NCBI GenBank assembly: GCA_963575645.1
Contig: OY754471.1
Coordinates: 33,612,401 to 33,676,400 of the forward strand
Direction of reading: 5' to 3'
Length of the DNA: 64,000 nucleotides
Source of the DNA: Xanthostigma xanthostigma
Taxonomy: Eukaryota > Arthropoda > Insecta > Raphidioptera > Raphidiidae
Under the pieces are notes generated by a model. The model was not told the origin of the DNA and did no database searches. It saw only the letters and a program-made list of their open reading frames with translations. Positions 37,204 through 48,228 of this stretch are shown here, in pieces; positions within the stretch are counted from its first letter, which is position 1; each line of letters begins with the position of its first letter. A program made the translations under genes and the position numbers.

Positions 37204-40116
37204 TTATTTAAAATAATCTATGAATTCATTTACATTATAAAATGCATTTTCCAGTAAAAAATTCTTTATCTTTTTCTTGAAAACCTTTATTTCATTAATT
37301 TTAAAACTCACAGGTAGTTTATTATAAAGAGCTGCTGAGAAATTCAGTGGGCAAAACTTGAAAATATCAATACTTGCCATAGGTAATTTTATGTAATTTT
37401 TAAGACGAGTATCATGATCATGACCATCCTCTGCTAAAGAATAATTGGATTTGTTATGGTGTGCATAAATTAACGCATGGAAAATAAAGATGCAAGGTAT
37501 TGTCATAATTTTTTCTCTGACAAAAAATTGTTTACAAGAGTCATATTTTTTTATTTTGAACATTGCACGTATAATGGCCTTCTGTTTAATAAAAATCCGT
37601 GTAGAAGAAGCGTTATATCCCCATACAACAATACCATACCTTAACAGAGGATAGACATGACCATAATAAATCGACTTTAAAATATCTTTATTGGAAAATG
37701 AATGTTGAGCTTTTCTCATGACATACACATATCGAGACAGTTTTTTGCATATATTTGTATTATGACAATCCCATTTTAAAGCGTACTGGATAGTAATTCC
37801 TAGAAATTTAGTAGCATCGATATTTTTTATTAGGTGACCGTTTGTAGAGATTCCGACGGCAGAGTCATTTCTGGATTGTGTAGTTTTGAAACGCATGAAT
37901 TTGGTTTTTCCTTCATTTAAAATTAATTTGTTATTTTCGCACCACATTTTTATGTCTGCTAAAGCGAAAGATGCATTTTGTTGAAGTTTTTCCACAGTGG
38001 GGGCTGCAAGTAAGATAGTAGTATCGTCAGCATAGATTATTACTTCAGTAGCTGATTTAATGCAATTTGGAATATCATTTATGTAAAGCAGAAATAAAAC
38101 TGGTCCCAATACCGATCCTTGGGGCACACCCGTGTATACTGCTTTAGGATCAGAATAATGATCACATACATATACTCTCTGTGACCTATCACTTAAATAT
38201 GACGCAATCCATGAATGACTCTCTCCTCTGAAACCATACTTTTCTAATTTGTCTAATAGTATTTCATGATCCACAAGATCAAACGCTTTAGAAAAGTCGC
38301 AAAATATTGCTGCGCAGTGAAGTTTTTTATTTAACTGCTCTGAAATTCTATTTATAAATCGATATATCGCTGTTTCGGTTGATCTAGATTTACAAAAACC
38401 ATGTTGACATTCGGTGATAATTTTATTACTGTCAAGAAAAGACATAGCACGTTTAAGGTAGGCATGTTCCAGAATTTTTGAAAAAACTGACGGTATCGAA
38501 ACAGGTCTATAGTTGGCCATACTGGTTTTATCTCCACCTTTATGAATTGGTATTACCTTTGACTCCTTTAGGACACTGGGAAAAACACCATTTTTAAACG
38601 ACAAATTAATTATATATATAAACGGTGACAGAATGAAACGGTATGCTCTTTTTAAGATTATGCTGTTAATTTCATCTGTTCCACTAGAACCCGAATTTTT
38701 CATGTCAGAAATAATTAATTCCATTTCCTTTTCGTGTACTGGGGACAAGAAGACACTGTTTGAAAAATTATTGTTTATGACATTTTTGTAATTGTTATTT
38801 CTATTGATAGTAGAACATATATTCTCAATTGAATTGCAAAAATAATTATTGAATTCATTACTGACCATAACTGAATCACATGTTTCAAAATCGTCTACCT
38901 TTATTGTTAGCTTATTAGAATGTGTAGTTTTAAAGCTAAATTCGGAATTAATTGCCTTCCATAATGCCTTACCTTTATTTTTACTAGAATTAACATAATT
39001 TTCAAATGTACTTTGCTTCGAATTTCGCAACAACTCTTCGTAGAATTTTTTATATAACGTATATTGGTTTCTAAACTTATTGTCACTTTTTGACAAATGA
39101 AATAAATCCATCAATTTTTCTTTATGATATGTAATTACCGAAGATATCCATTTTGGACCTTTTTTCCTATTTGTAATTTTTTTACTGGGAAATGCAGAAT
39201 TAAAATAAAATTGAAAAGTATTCAAAAAATTGCTTAAACTTACATTAACATCATCGGACATAAAAACATTAGACCAAGATTCATGTTGTAATAAATGGCA
39301 AAAATAGCTGATATTAGATTCAGAGAAAGATCTTTTATATACAGGAGAAGTAGTATCATTAATCATTAAATCCTCAAAAATTATTTGAGTGCCGTAGTGG
39401 TCAGATATATTACACTTTAATACACAGGCTTCATATTGTTGACAATTTGTAATTATGTTATCTATACATTTGCTCGAATTTTCAGTAACCCTGGTAGGAT
39501 CTGATATTGTGTAGTGACAGTTATATGAGTACATAAGTTCAATGAAGTTTTGTAAGTTTAAACTATTTGTTGAAAAGTCCAAATTAAAATCCCCATTTAA
39601 AAATATAGTCATGTTTGGTTTTAACCACTTTGATAAGACATTGTCTAATTTTTGCAAAAAAAGATTAAAATCAGATGTAGGGCTACGATATACACATAAT
39701 AAAACAGTATTAATATTGTTATTTTTAAAAGAAAGACCACACATTTCAAACACCATTTCTTCACATTCATTTGATAAATCAATCACATTTGTGTCAATAC
39801 TGGAGTCGGCAAGAATTAGAACACCTCCATGGATATGCGAACTTCGACTATAAGACGCGCCGATATAAAAATTATTAAACTTAACAGTGCTATATTCATC
39901 ACTTTTTAGCCAATGCTCAGTAAGGCAAAGGAAATTAGGATTCTCTTGCTCTATAAAAACATTAACCTGATTTAATTTATTTCTTAGGCATTGTACGTTC
40001 AGATTTATTATTTTGAGTCTCATATTGTTTTTTTTATTAAAACTATTATCATTTTCATGTTTTCCGAAAAAACTTAAATCTAGAAATAGTAACTCCTTTC
40101 GGCCACAGTTTTCCAT
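37204..40116 (-). CDS. LINE ORF2: endonuclease and reverse transcriptase, 970 residues, intact
   Basis: Starts at an ATG overlapping the ORF1 end by about 60 nt. Residues 33-245: AP-type endonuclease with NLNVQ (38-42), LTEHWL (65-70), GDFN (175-178), SDP (205-207) and NISDH (236-240). Residues about 490-780: reverse transcriptase with IPIHKGGD, NYRPVSIPSVFSK, QHGF (571-574), IFCDFSKAFD (604-613), GVPQGSVLGPVLF and catalytic YADD (695-698), then LILNEGKTK and KFLGI. The C-terminal region (780-970) is basic with NKLP and FLLENAFY. The protein nicks chromosomal DNA and reverse-transcribes the LINE RNA at the nick. No stop or frameshift. Since ORF1 is truncated, this copy is probably not autonomous. 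Confidence 0.93.
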   Translation of the reverse strand: MENCGRKELLFLDLSFFGKHENDNSFNKKNNMRLKIINLNVQCLRNKLNQVNVFIEQENPNFLCLTEHWLKSDEYSTVKFNNFYIGASYSRSSHIHGGVLILADSSIDTNVIDLSNECEEMVFEMCGLSFKNNNINTVLLCVYRSPTSDFNLFLQKLDNVLSKWLKPNMTIFLNGDFNLDFSTNSLNLQNFIELMYSYNCHYTISDPTRVTENSSKCIDNIITNCQQYEACVLKCNISDHYGTQIIFEDLMINDTTSPVYKRSFSESNISYFCHLLQHESWSNVFMSDDVNVSLSNFLNTFQFYFNSAFPSKKITNRKKGPKWISSVITYHKEKLMDLFHLSKSDNKFRNQYTLYKKFYEELLRNSKQSTFENYVNSSKNKGKALWKAINSEFSFKTTHSNKLTIKVDDFETCDSVMVSNEFNNYFCNSIENICSTINRNNNYKNVINNNFSNSVFLSPVHEKEMELIISDMKNSGSSGTDEINSIILKRAYRFILSPFIYIINLSFKNGVFPSVLKESKVIPIHKGGDKTSMANYRPVSIPSVFSKILEHAYLKRAMSFLDSNKIITECQHGFCKSRSTETAIYRFINRISEQLNKKLHCAAIFCDFSKAFDLVDHEILLDKLEKYGFRGESHSWIASYLSDRSQRVYVCDHYSDPKAVYTGVPQGSVLGPVLFLLYINDIPNCIKSATEVIIYADDTTILLAAPTVEKLQQNASFALADIKMWCENNKLILNEGKTKFMRFKTTQSRNDSAVGISTNGHLIKNIDATKFLGITIQYALKWDCHNTNICKKLSRYVYVMRKAQHSFSNKDILKSIYYGHVYPLLRYGIVVWGYNASSTRIFIKQKAIIRAMFKIKKYDSCKQFFVREKIMTIPCIFIFHALIYAHHNKSNYSLAEDGHDHDTRLKNYIKLPMASIDIFKFCPLNFSAALYNKLPVSFKINEIKVFKKKIKNFLLENAFYNVNEFIDYFK

Positions 40117-40267
40117 TTTCGAGCGCTTCCTTTAGCTCAAAATCGCATCCGACTTTGAAAGCTAAACTTACTGCTTCATCACGCTTTGGTAGTTGTTCCA
40201 CTGTAAAATCATTTTCGGGGAATTTTGTTTTCAAGTAATTACGTATGTGCTCCGATTTAGTTACCAT
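40055..40267 (-). pseudogene. LINE ORF1, C-terminal 70 residues
   Basis: Frame with LKTKFPENDFTVEQLPKRDE and LAFKVGCDFELKEAL ... WPKGVTISRFKF aligns with the end of ORF1 of the LINE at 267-4319. An ATG at 40267 opens it, but the family's ORF1 is much longer, so this is the truncated end. Confidence 0.7.
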
Positions 40268-40273
40268 GGTAAC

Positions 40274-41632
40274 ATAATTGAAATATGCAATAGGGTATAT
40301 GCATGCATTTTTTTATATTTTTAATTCTCTTTTTACATCATTATAACACCATAAAAAATATAAACACTCTTGGAAATGGTCAAACTAATTATTAAAATAA
40401 ATTTTAAAACATCGATAAAATTCGACTTGTTTGAACGCCGCCATTTTTCGCGGGTCTTGTGTTACGTCACATGGCACGTTCTGTCAGTTCAGTGTTTGTT
40501 ACTATAGTTTTACAGTTATTTTATAACAATTTTCAGTTTTAAGGAGGTTAGCGCATGAAAAAAAATAAAGATTTTTCAATAAATTTTTTTCCATACAATC
40601 ATAATTATAGTGTATGTAAACTAAATTAATTTTTTGAAAATTTTTGACCGCTTAGTTTTTGAAATATTAATACTTGAAAAATAGAAATTTAACACGGTAG
40701 ATATAGAGAATCAGTACACGATTTGTCTTTAAACCTATTTTTGCTTATGTTTAAATAAAGATTTTTTTATAAAAATAACTGTAATAGATTAAAAAAACCT
40801 TTTTATTTACATATAAAAAAAAATAAATTTATTGACCATTTAAATAATTTATATTTAACATTTTTTGGACTAAATAACTGTATAAGTTGGACGCAACTAC
40901 AATTTACATTAACAAATTTGTCAACGCTGCAACTTATTCTACCAATAATAAAGACGAGGGTTTATTATGGGTTAAAATGGCACTGGCGGGAATTACAAAA
41001 TTTAAATCAAAGATATTTGTAATCAATATTATTATTTTTATTCAAACTATGAAACATAATATATCTAACGTTATATTATTATTTTTTGATTATAAATAAT
41101 TTAGACTGTATCAAAAAAAGTTACCATGGCAACATCAATAACTCGAGAAACGTGAAGTCTAAATGACAGTTTTTTGATTATTAATTTGACAGGAGTAGCT
41201 TGTAACGTCAAATAACGATGACATTCACTCATGATTAAAAATGCACTGTTTAGGTTATGACTGCTGTCATGAACGATAAACCAAACGCGAGAACATACTC
41301 CAGTTATACCATGTACCGAAAATTAAATTTAAATATTAATCAGATGACGTGACGTGCCATGTGACGTCACGTTTTGTTTCGACCAATAGTGATGCGTTTC
41401 GCAAAATTGAATTTCCCTCGCTTATTTTGCACTTTTTAATTAATATTTTTTACAATTAAAAGCGAACTAAATAGTAAAATAATTGTTTAGGCATAATGTC
41501 TGGACAATAAAGATTCTTGAAAAAAAAAATCATGTAAATTTAAACCACATGCATATTCCCTATTAATGCAGTTACGGCTAGCTCTGATCTCTCAATTTAG
41601 CGATTTTTGAAATATGCCAATTTTATCAAAAA
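40274..41632. other. AT-rich spacer with an inverted 18-mer and an X-box-like site
   Basis: No gene. TACGTCACATGGCACG (about 40463-40478) recurs inverted at 41353-41368 and could mark the ends of a degraded element. GTTACCATGGCAAC lies at 41120-41133. Confidence 0.45.
41120..41133. promoter_or_regulatory. X-box-like site (RFX consensus)
   Basis: GTTACCATGGCAAC fits the RFX X-box consensus. A second match, GTTACCATGGTAAC, is at 40260-40273, overlapping the LINE ORF1 start. No nearby gene is visible, so function is doubtful. Confidence 0.3.
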
Positions 41633-42080
41633 CCTTTACACCCTCTTTTGACCCCATTAGGGGTTGAATTTAAAAAAAAGATTAAAATAAGGGTTTGTAA
41701 ATTTTTGATGATGCGTGCGTTTGTTGAATTCAATGTCTCTCAATTTCACGATTTTTAAAATATAGTCATTTTATCAAAAACCTTTACACCCCCTTTCGAC
41801 TCCATTAGGGGTTGATATTAAAAAAAAAACGCTGAAACACAGGTTTATTTATTTTTAATGAAGAGTGCGTATGTTGAATTCAATGTCTGTCATTTTAACG
41901 GTTTTTGAAAGATTGCCATTTCATCAGAAACCTTTACACCCCCTTAGAATGCGAACTTCAAAAAATACCTTCTTAGTGGGTGCTTACGTTATAAAAGGAA
42001 CCTACTGTCCAAACTTTGAGTTTATAGCTCAAGCGGGTTGACCTGGGCGTTGGTGAATCAGTCAGTCAGGAAAAAAAAAT
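41633..42080 (+). repeat. Three ~149-bp tandem units and a LINE-like tail
   Basis: CCTTTACACCC recurs at 41633, 41781 and 41931, each followed in the first two units by ATTAGGGGTTGA. The third runs into a tail with TTTATAGCTCAAGCGGG and TCAGTCAGTCAGG. Likely an expanded repeat inside a LINE 3' end. Confidence 0.65.
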
Positions 42081-43559
42081 CGCCGTCTGCCTTTGTCTGT
42101 TTGTCCGCTTACTTCTAATAAATCACGCAACGGATTTTTAAACGGTTTTCACCAGCTGAAATAGCGATAAATTAGGAAGCTTTGTGTATATAATTTGTAA
42201 ATATTTTGTACAAAATATGGCTGAACTATAACGGTGTTTTGTCATCACTACATACTAGGTATTAATTCCAAGTGCCGTTTCCCTCTTTCCATGGTTTCCG
42301 CTTACTTCTTTTAAAAAACGCAATGGCTTTTGAAACGTTTTTCACTTATAGAAAGACCGTTAAACGAGGAAGGTTTGTATATATAATTTGTAAATATTTC
42401 GTACTAAATATCGCTGAAATACGGTGTTTTGTCAAAAATCACTATCACTACATCTATATATTATAAGCGTTAGACTGGCAAAAATTCGAAAATGGCTCAA
42501 CCGATTTGAATATATTTCTTTTGTTTTGTTCGTTTGAATACAGGGGTGGTTTATTAAAAAAAAAATTCCAAAAGAACAGCCGAAAAATTAAAGAATTTGA
42601 TTTTTTTTTGTATATGTTCATGATAGTCCCAATAAGATTTTTGTGGAAAAAAGACTGGAATATAAACTCAGAATATGGTGAAGCCGTGGGCTCCACTAAC
42701 TACCATTGTCACTGCTGGGCGGGGCGCAGCCCCGTCAGGCGAGACTGTAATATGTAACACTACTGTTATTGCTGCCGAGCGGGACACAGCCCCGTGAGAC
42801 AAGAGTGTTTCGTCTTAATTGCGTGCGAAATATCTGGCAACGCTCTGCAAATACGGCTATTATTCCATAATAATCTATCTTTTATAGGCAATCTACAAAT
42901 CCACGCGAAGCTGGACCGGGCCATTAGTTTATAATATATAAACAAAATTTAACGTTGACAAACATAATTATTTCGTTGTAATGTCCTATTCGATTTTTTC
43001 ATCATTCTTGGGGATCAAAACTAATCTTTTTTTTGTCGCACTGCCACTGTGTGTATAAAATTATTTCAATTGATATACATTTTTTTATGTGAAAGAATTT
43101 CTTACAAATCCAATTAAGTGAGACATTTTGCAAGTTCGCTGTATACATACCAGATATGTCAGCATATCTACGAGTGATTGAGTAAGGTGTCTGTTAGAAT
43201 CCTATTCTCGTTCTCGTAGTCCCCTGGGTTGCTGGCGTCTCGCGTTCACGGCGACGTCGCGCGTCGGTTGTCGTTCATACTTCCTTCGCAAACTATATCG
43301 ATCTTCTGAAACACTTCACTAAACTAACCATCTCTTTATATTGTGTCTATCGGGAATCGGGACTCATGTAACTAATGAACAAATATAGAATACTGACAAT
43401 TACTAAGTAAACAACAACTTGCATTTGCTAGTTGGTGGATCACTGCTCTAATGTGCCAAAAGAAGTTTAACTTATGGTAAAATTGATTCATGAGATTGAA
43501 AATGTAACGAACGTGTCGTAATAATAGCATTTGTTGTCAACAACGTTATAATAATAGCA
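42081..43559. other. Repeat fragments and unassigned sequence
   Basis: Two diverged copies of a CCGCTTACTTCT...ACGGTGTTTTGTCA segment (42108-42242, 42297-42435), then GC-richer repeats with CAGCCCCGT (42726-42735, 42790-42799). From 42960 to 43559 nothing recognised. No gene. Confidence 0.45.
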
Positions 43560-44022
43560 CTTGTATTTTTCGTACCTCGTAGTGTTCTTTGTAATTCTTT
43601 CTATCTTTCCGTTTACTTTTAAAACAGGAATTTTAAATTCCGTTTTTTGTCCACGTATCCGTCTTATTTTTGTCCATACATTTTTTGGTGTGGTAGAAGA
43701 GTTGATGGATGATACATAGTTTTCCCATGTTTTCTTTTTATTGTCCTTATAGCGACTGCTCTAGCTTTTTAAACGTGATTAAGTCTTGCAGGTCTCGAGT
43801 TCTCTTGTATCGATTTAGTGCTTTTTTTCTAGAGGTAATTGCTAGCTTACACTCATCGTTCCACCAGGGGACAGTATGTAAGTGTTACTTGATATGTGCA
43901 TGAGGGATGGAGAGTTCTGTCGCTTCTAAGATTTTAGTGGTTAATGAGTCGACAATTTTATCAATGTTGTTGGTAGTGTTTAGTTTATTTTCAAAAGATT
44001 GTAGGGCTGATTCATATTTTTC

Positions 44023-44660
44023 TCAGTCTGCTTTTTCGTATTTCCACTTCGTGGATTGCGTTCCATAGGTTATGTTATCGTTGGGAAGTACGTTCCATGT
44101 AAGAACAGGTTTAAGAAGTGGAGTTGTAAAGGTTAGGTCGATTGCGGAAGAGATACTATTATGAATATTGAAATGGGTATTTGTCCATTTGTCATTCATC
44201 ATTGTGACGTATTCATACTCTAAGAGTTTTTCAACGATTTTACCTTTGTAGTTGGTGCTGTTGCAGCCCCAGAGGGGGTTATGTGCGTTGAAATCGCCAA
44301 CTAACACAAATGGTTGAGGTAATTGGTTTTAATATTTGTTAAGTGATGGATATCAATATTTTGGTTTGGTGGTATGTATAGGTCACAGATGCTATATTTC
44401 TGAGGTTTGTAGGCTGTGATTGCTATGGCTTCCATGTTTGTTCGGATCGGTATAGCTTCGGCGTGGGTGTTGTTGTCAACTAGAAATGCTACTCCTCCAC
44501 TTGCATGTCTCTTGTTGATTCGGTCTTTGCGATAAATGGTGTAGTTTCTTATTGTTTCCTGTAAACAAATGATAATAGGTTGGTGATTCGTTATGAGTAA
44601 TTTTAGTTCGCCAAGGCGGTTATAAAAACCGTTTCCATTCCATTGTATTAATGTAGCCAT
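44023..44660 (-). pseudogene. I-clade LINE ORF2 endonuclease, frameshifted and truncated
   Basis: ATG at 44660, then IQWNGNGF, CLQET and a GGVAFLV segment up to about 44301; the next frame gives LVGDFNAHNPLWGC (GDFN catalytic motif) to 44023. The change of frame near 44301-44307 breaks the ORF. No reverse transcriptase domain follows in the window. Confidence 0.75.
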
Positions 44661-44933
44661 TCTTTATTCTGCGCTTTTTATTTCAAATGCCGTTTATTTG
44701 TTAGTCTGAGGTCATTGATTCTTCTATTGTTTGCGAAGAATCCTCATGTGTGCATATTTTTTTGATAATTGTTTTTCAATTTTTTTTATTAGCCTTGTTG
44801 TTTATACTTTATGTTGAGCTAGTTCAGTCATTTTATGTAAGTCTTTTAGTATACTTATTATTGTTTCTGGTTTATCTGTATATTTGTATATTTGCAAGAT
44901 CTTCTTCTATTCTGGCCTCTTTTAGGAATTATT

Positions 44934-46880
44934 CTAAAGCTGTAAGTAAATGTAATTGAGTAAATTGGGGGTTGTCTTTCCATTAAATGTTTGATTGGTA
45001 TGAGTATTTCTTTTGTGTCTAGTTTTAATTTTAAATTTGTTTTCTTTCTCTTTTTGGGCGGTTTCATGAGATTTGTGTCTAGTTTTTCTGTTGTTAATGC
45101 TTTTTTTTGTTTCAGGTGGGATCGGATGGACATCAACTAGTACCACTTGTGGCGTTGGCGGCGCTTTTTCAGGTGATTGCAGGTCTTCGTCAGCTTCAGC
45201 GTACGGTTCTCAGGATGTATTTGAGATTTCTGTGCTGCTTGGCGGTGGTGGTCTTTTGCGGGTTTGTTCAACTTCGGTGTGGGAAACTTCTGGGAGTGAC
45301 TGAGTGCATTTGCTGGAGTAGTGTCCTTCTTGACTACAGTTTAAGCATCTCATTACATCTATTGCAAGGAATATGCGTAAATCTTCATTTTCATGTTTTA
45401 TTAAGATAGACTCTGGGAATTCAGTTCATCATCTAGAACTGCAAATAAGTATCTTCTGAAACATATTATATGTGCGTACTCAGATTCTTTAAAACCCATA
45501 TTCATCGAGTATATTGGTGATACTTGTTTTATGTTGTGTTGTTTCAATGTTTCTTCAAAAACATAGTTGGTGATGCCAGGCGGTTTGTTTGAGATGATAA
45601 TTTTTTTTGCCGGAGTTATTAATCCGCGTATCGTAATCCATTTTTTTTCAATTATTACAGAATTTTGTTGATCCAGTAATTTATCGACTTGTTCTTTGCT
45701 TGAGATAAATATAATAATAATAATAATAATCGTTTATTGCCAAAACATCTACAAATGAGATGCTTGGTTTGTCAAAATACAATGTATTACAGAAAATAGT
45801 CATTTACGCTATAAAAAGACTTTGCAAGTAGAAATTTTTTGAGAGCTGTTTTAAATTTGGTAAAAACCTCAATGTCCTTTATCTCTCTAGGTAAATTATT
45901 AAACACAGCAATAGAAAAATTTGTTGGACTTTTTTGAAATGTTGCTGTATTACACTTAGGAGCTTTAAGAGCTTCGCCATATCGTGTCGGGTAAGCATGT
46001 AAGTCACCTACTGTATCTAAATGGTGACGAAACGTATTCTGATGTATAATGCTGCACGAAATAAGCAAATACATGGTAAATTCATGATATTGTGACGTTT
46101 ACAATAGGGAAGACAAGAATCAGTTCTTTTTAATCCAAACATGTACCTTATAACCATTTTTTGCTTAATAAAAACTTTTTTGAAAAAGCCCTGTTTGACC
46201 CCAGCAAAGAATGTCGTACTTTAAAAATGGGAATATAAAAGCTTAATAAGCTGCAGTTATCAAAATTCTCTGATTTTTTGATATCATGCGAAGTCTTCTT
46301 ATTAAATAAGCATTTTTAGCAACTTTGTTACAAATATGAAGTACATGTTCAGTCCACCCAGTTTTCATTTAGTTGAAATCCCAACAATTTGAATTTACTG
46401 ACAGCTTCCAGCACCTGATCATCTTGAACAATTTTTGACAATCTACTACCTGTTGGACGTAAGGACAACTGCATTAATTAAGTTTTTTGTTTAATTAATT
46501 TCATTTTGGTCGCAGTATTGACATAGAAAACGTAAACATTCGTTGACATTGTCGTAAAGTTCAGTCATAGTTTTGCCAAATGAAACGATCATACATATTC
46601 TGTTGTTGGATATTCGGTAGGCTGCAATTATATTTTTTGGTTGTACTATGTTTCCAATCGCATAGACGTATTCTTTCACTTTGAGATTTTGGACCGCATT
46701 TAGTAAAATTTCTTGATCTTTTGTTATTACTGGATTTTTCAGTGCACTTGAATTAGTTGGATTTTGTTGAGTAGTCATTTTTAGGTTATTTTTGTTTGTT
46801 AAGCTATTTCTAGTCGGTTGATTTAATTCAGTTGTTTTATCATTTGGGTTTGTGAGATTTATATCGTTGATGTTAATCAT
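44934..46880 (-). pseudogene. I-clade LINE ORF1 with CCHC zinc knuckle, interrupted
   Basis: Starts at ATG 46880. The 129-residue first part ends at the nested CR1 fragment; the ORF resumes near 45705 and includes CLNCSQEGHYSSKC, a C-X2-C-X4-H-X4-C knuckle, at about 45310-45350. A proline-rich RKRPPPP stretch follows, then an in-frame stop near 45215, with a basic C-terminal region beyond it to 44934. Such proteins package the LINE RNA. Confidence 0.7.
45711..46487 (-). mobile_element. CR1-type LINE 3' fragment nested in the I-clade ORF1
   Basis: Ends in a (TTA)n tail (45711-45730). The frame 46074-45787 matches the C-terminal end of CR1-type ORF2: NLPREIKDIEVFTKFKTALK then KFLL and FYSVNDYF, parallel to NKLP ... 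FLLENAFYNVNEF in the LINE at 37204. The upstream part up to 46487 continues this in broken frames. Confidence 0.8.
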
Positions 46881-46990
46881 TATAATTTAAGGAAATCATT
46901 TTAGGCCAAAGGCATGGATTTCAATTGGTAAGTGTGTAACTTTATTTATTTATTATTTAGTTTAAAGTAAAATATAGAAAAGAATATTTT

Positions 46991-47939
46991 TAAAACGTTT
47001 TTATTATACCAATTGATTGGAATTACACTTCACTTTCACTCTGTAAACACGTCCGTACTGTACAACGGTTCAATTGTGACTTTTTGACGATATTGATTGT
47101 TTAATTGTAATGTAATATTTTCGAGATAAATTCAAATTTGTTTTTGAAAACGCAAATTATATTATGTTAATGTTTGATTTTTTGAAAATAATATATTTTT
47201 TGGGGTAAAATAGATATTAAGAAAAAAGTATTAAGCACATTCTCAAATTTTGTCAACTAGCCTATTTCCCCTACTATACTAAGATCAAAACAATGCATGA
47301 TACCATAACTCTTGATTATCTGGATCAGCTCATCTTCACCATTGCTTACCAATTTTTTCAATAAATTTAAAAATAATAACAATCTATTTATAAATTATGT
47401 TGGTAATTTTAACATCAATGAATTACAATTTAAAAAATATTCCTATAAGAGAGTTAGACATAATCTTTTAAAAACTAAAAAATAATAAAACCCAAAAGAA
47501 CCAGTTTTTTCCCAATTTTTTTCTGGAAAAATACAAAATAGTCAAACTACTTGTGTCTATTCACACAAAAATAAAAAATAACTCAGCCGGTTGAGGTGAT
47601 TATTACCGGGTACGCCATTAAAAAAACCATTATTTTTAAGTTTTGTACAAAGCTTTTATATGCAATAAGAGAATAAAGTATTTTTATTTTATTTTATCTT
47701 CCCCTAAAACAGTTCAAGAATCTAGTGAGGAGGAGGTTGATTGAGGCTGGCCATTATACTATATAGAAGATTTCTTTTACTAGTGTTTTAAATTTGTTTT
47801 TTTTTTTTTTAATTTTATTACACGATGTTATGCCACGTAATGGTGGTTTTTGAACAAAGATATATTATTCTATTCTATTCTCTTCTATTCATACAATGCT
47901 GCAGTGTATTAATATTGACGATATTGATTGTTTATCTGC
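46991..47939. other. Unassigned AT-rich sequence
   Basis: No gene. A faint LINE-tail-like stretch (KRVRHNLLKTKK, about 47440-47480) is too short to call. Confidence 0.35.
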
Positions 47940-48228
47940 ATAGTCCAGTGCAATTAGCTTTAAACCTCGGAAGCCAGCTATAGTGAATGGATTTGAATGA
48001 ATTTTTTATTGGATTTTTAATGTCATCAACTAAAAAGTTTACCCATTTAAAATTGCTAAAGTTTTGAAAATCAATAAAGGAGCGGGGTCATAAAGGTCGG
48101 TTTTTGATCCATTTTATTTTTGCGAAAAAAAATTGTTTTTTATAATATCTACTAACAATAATAAGTCAATTTTACCCTAAACGGACCACTCCCAAGCCTC
48201 CCTAGCATCCCTAAATAGTCCAAGCTCA
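47940..48228 (-). repeat. Diverged copy of the sequence upstream of the Gr genes
   Basis: On the minus strand it reads GGGAGTGGTCCGTTTAGGG, then TTGACTTATTATTG, CATTCAAATCCATTCACTAT and CTAATTGCACTGG, in the same order as 14860-14990 upstream of Gr copy 1. It holds about 110 bp extra in the middle. No Gr exon follows, so this is either a shared transposon or a lost locus. Confidence 0.6.

Larger units (their letters stand above)
37112..40273 (-). mobile_element. CR1-type LINE with intact ORF2, 5' truncated in ORF1
   Basis: Minus-strand LINE: end of ORF1 (40267-40055), overlapping intact ORF2 (40116-37204), short 3' UTR and a (TTATC)n tail at about 37112-37137. Its ORF2 differs clearly from the LINE at 267-4319 (different family), though domain order and the ORF1/ORF2 overlap are the same. 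Upstream ORF1 with the zinc finger is missing. No clear target duplication found. The unbroken 2.9-kb frame argues for a young insertion. Confidence 0.85.
43560..46990 (-). mobile_element. I-clade LINE, 3' truncated, with a nested CR1 fragment
   Basis: Minus strand: ORF1 (gag-like, zinc knuckle) from 46880, then an endonuclease from 44660, then a basic linker (43980-43600) with an AI..RKKALNRYKRTRD-like stretch, ending before the reverse transcriptase. The endonuclease opening (LIQWNGNGF ... CLQET) is characteristic of I-factor-like LINEs. A CR1 3' fragment (45711-46487) is inserted in ORF1. Loss of the 3' end is unusual, as LINEs normally truncate at the 5' end; a later deletion is likely. 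Confidence 0.75.
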
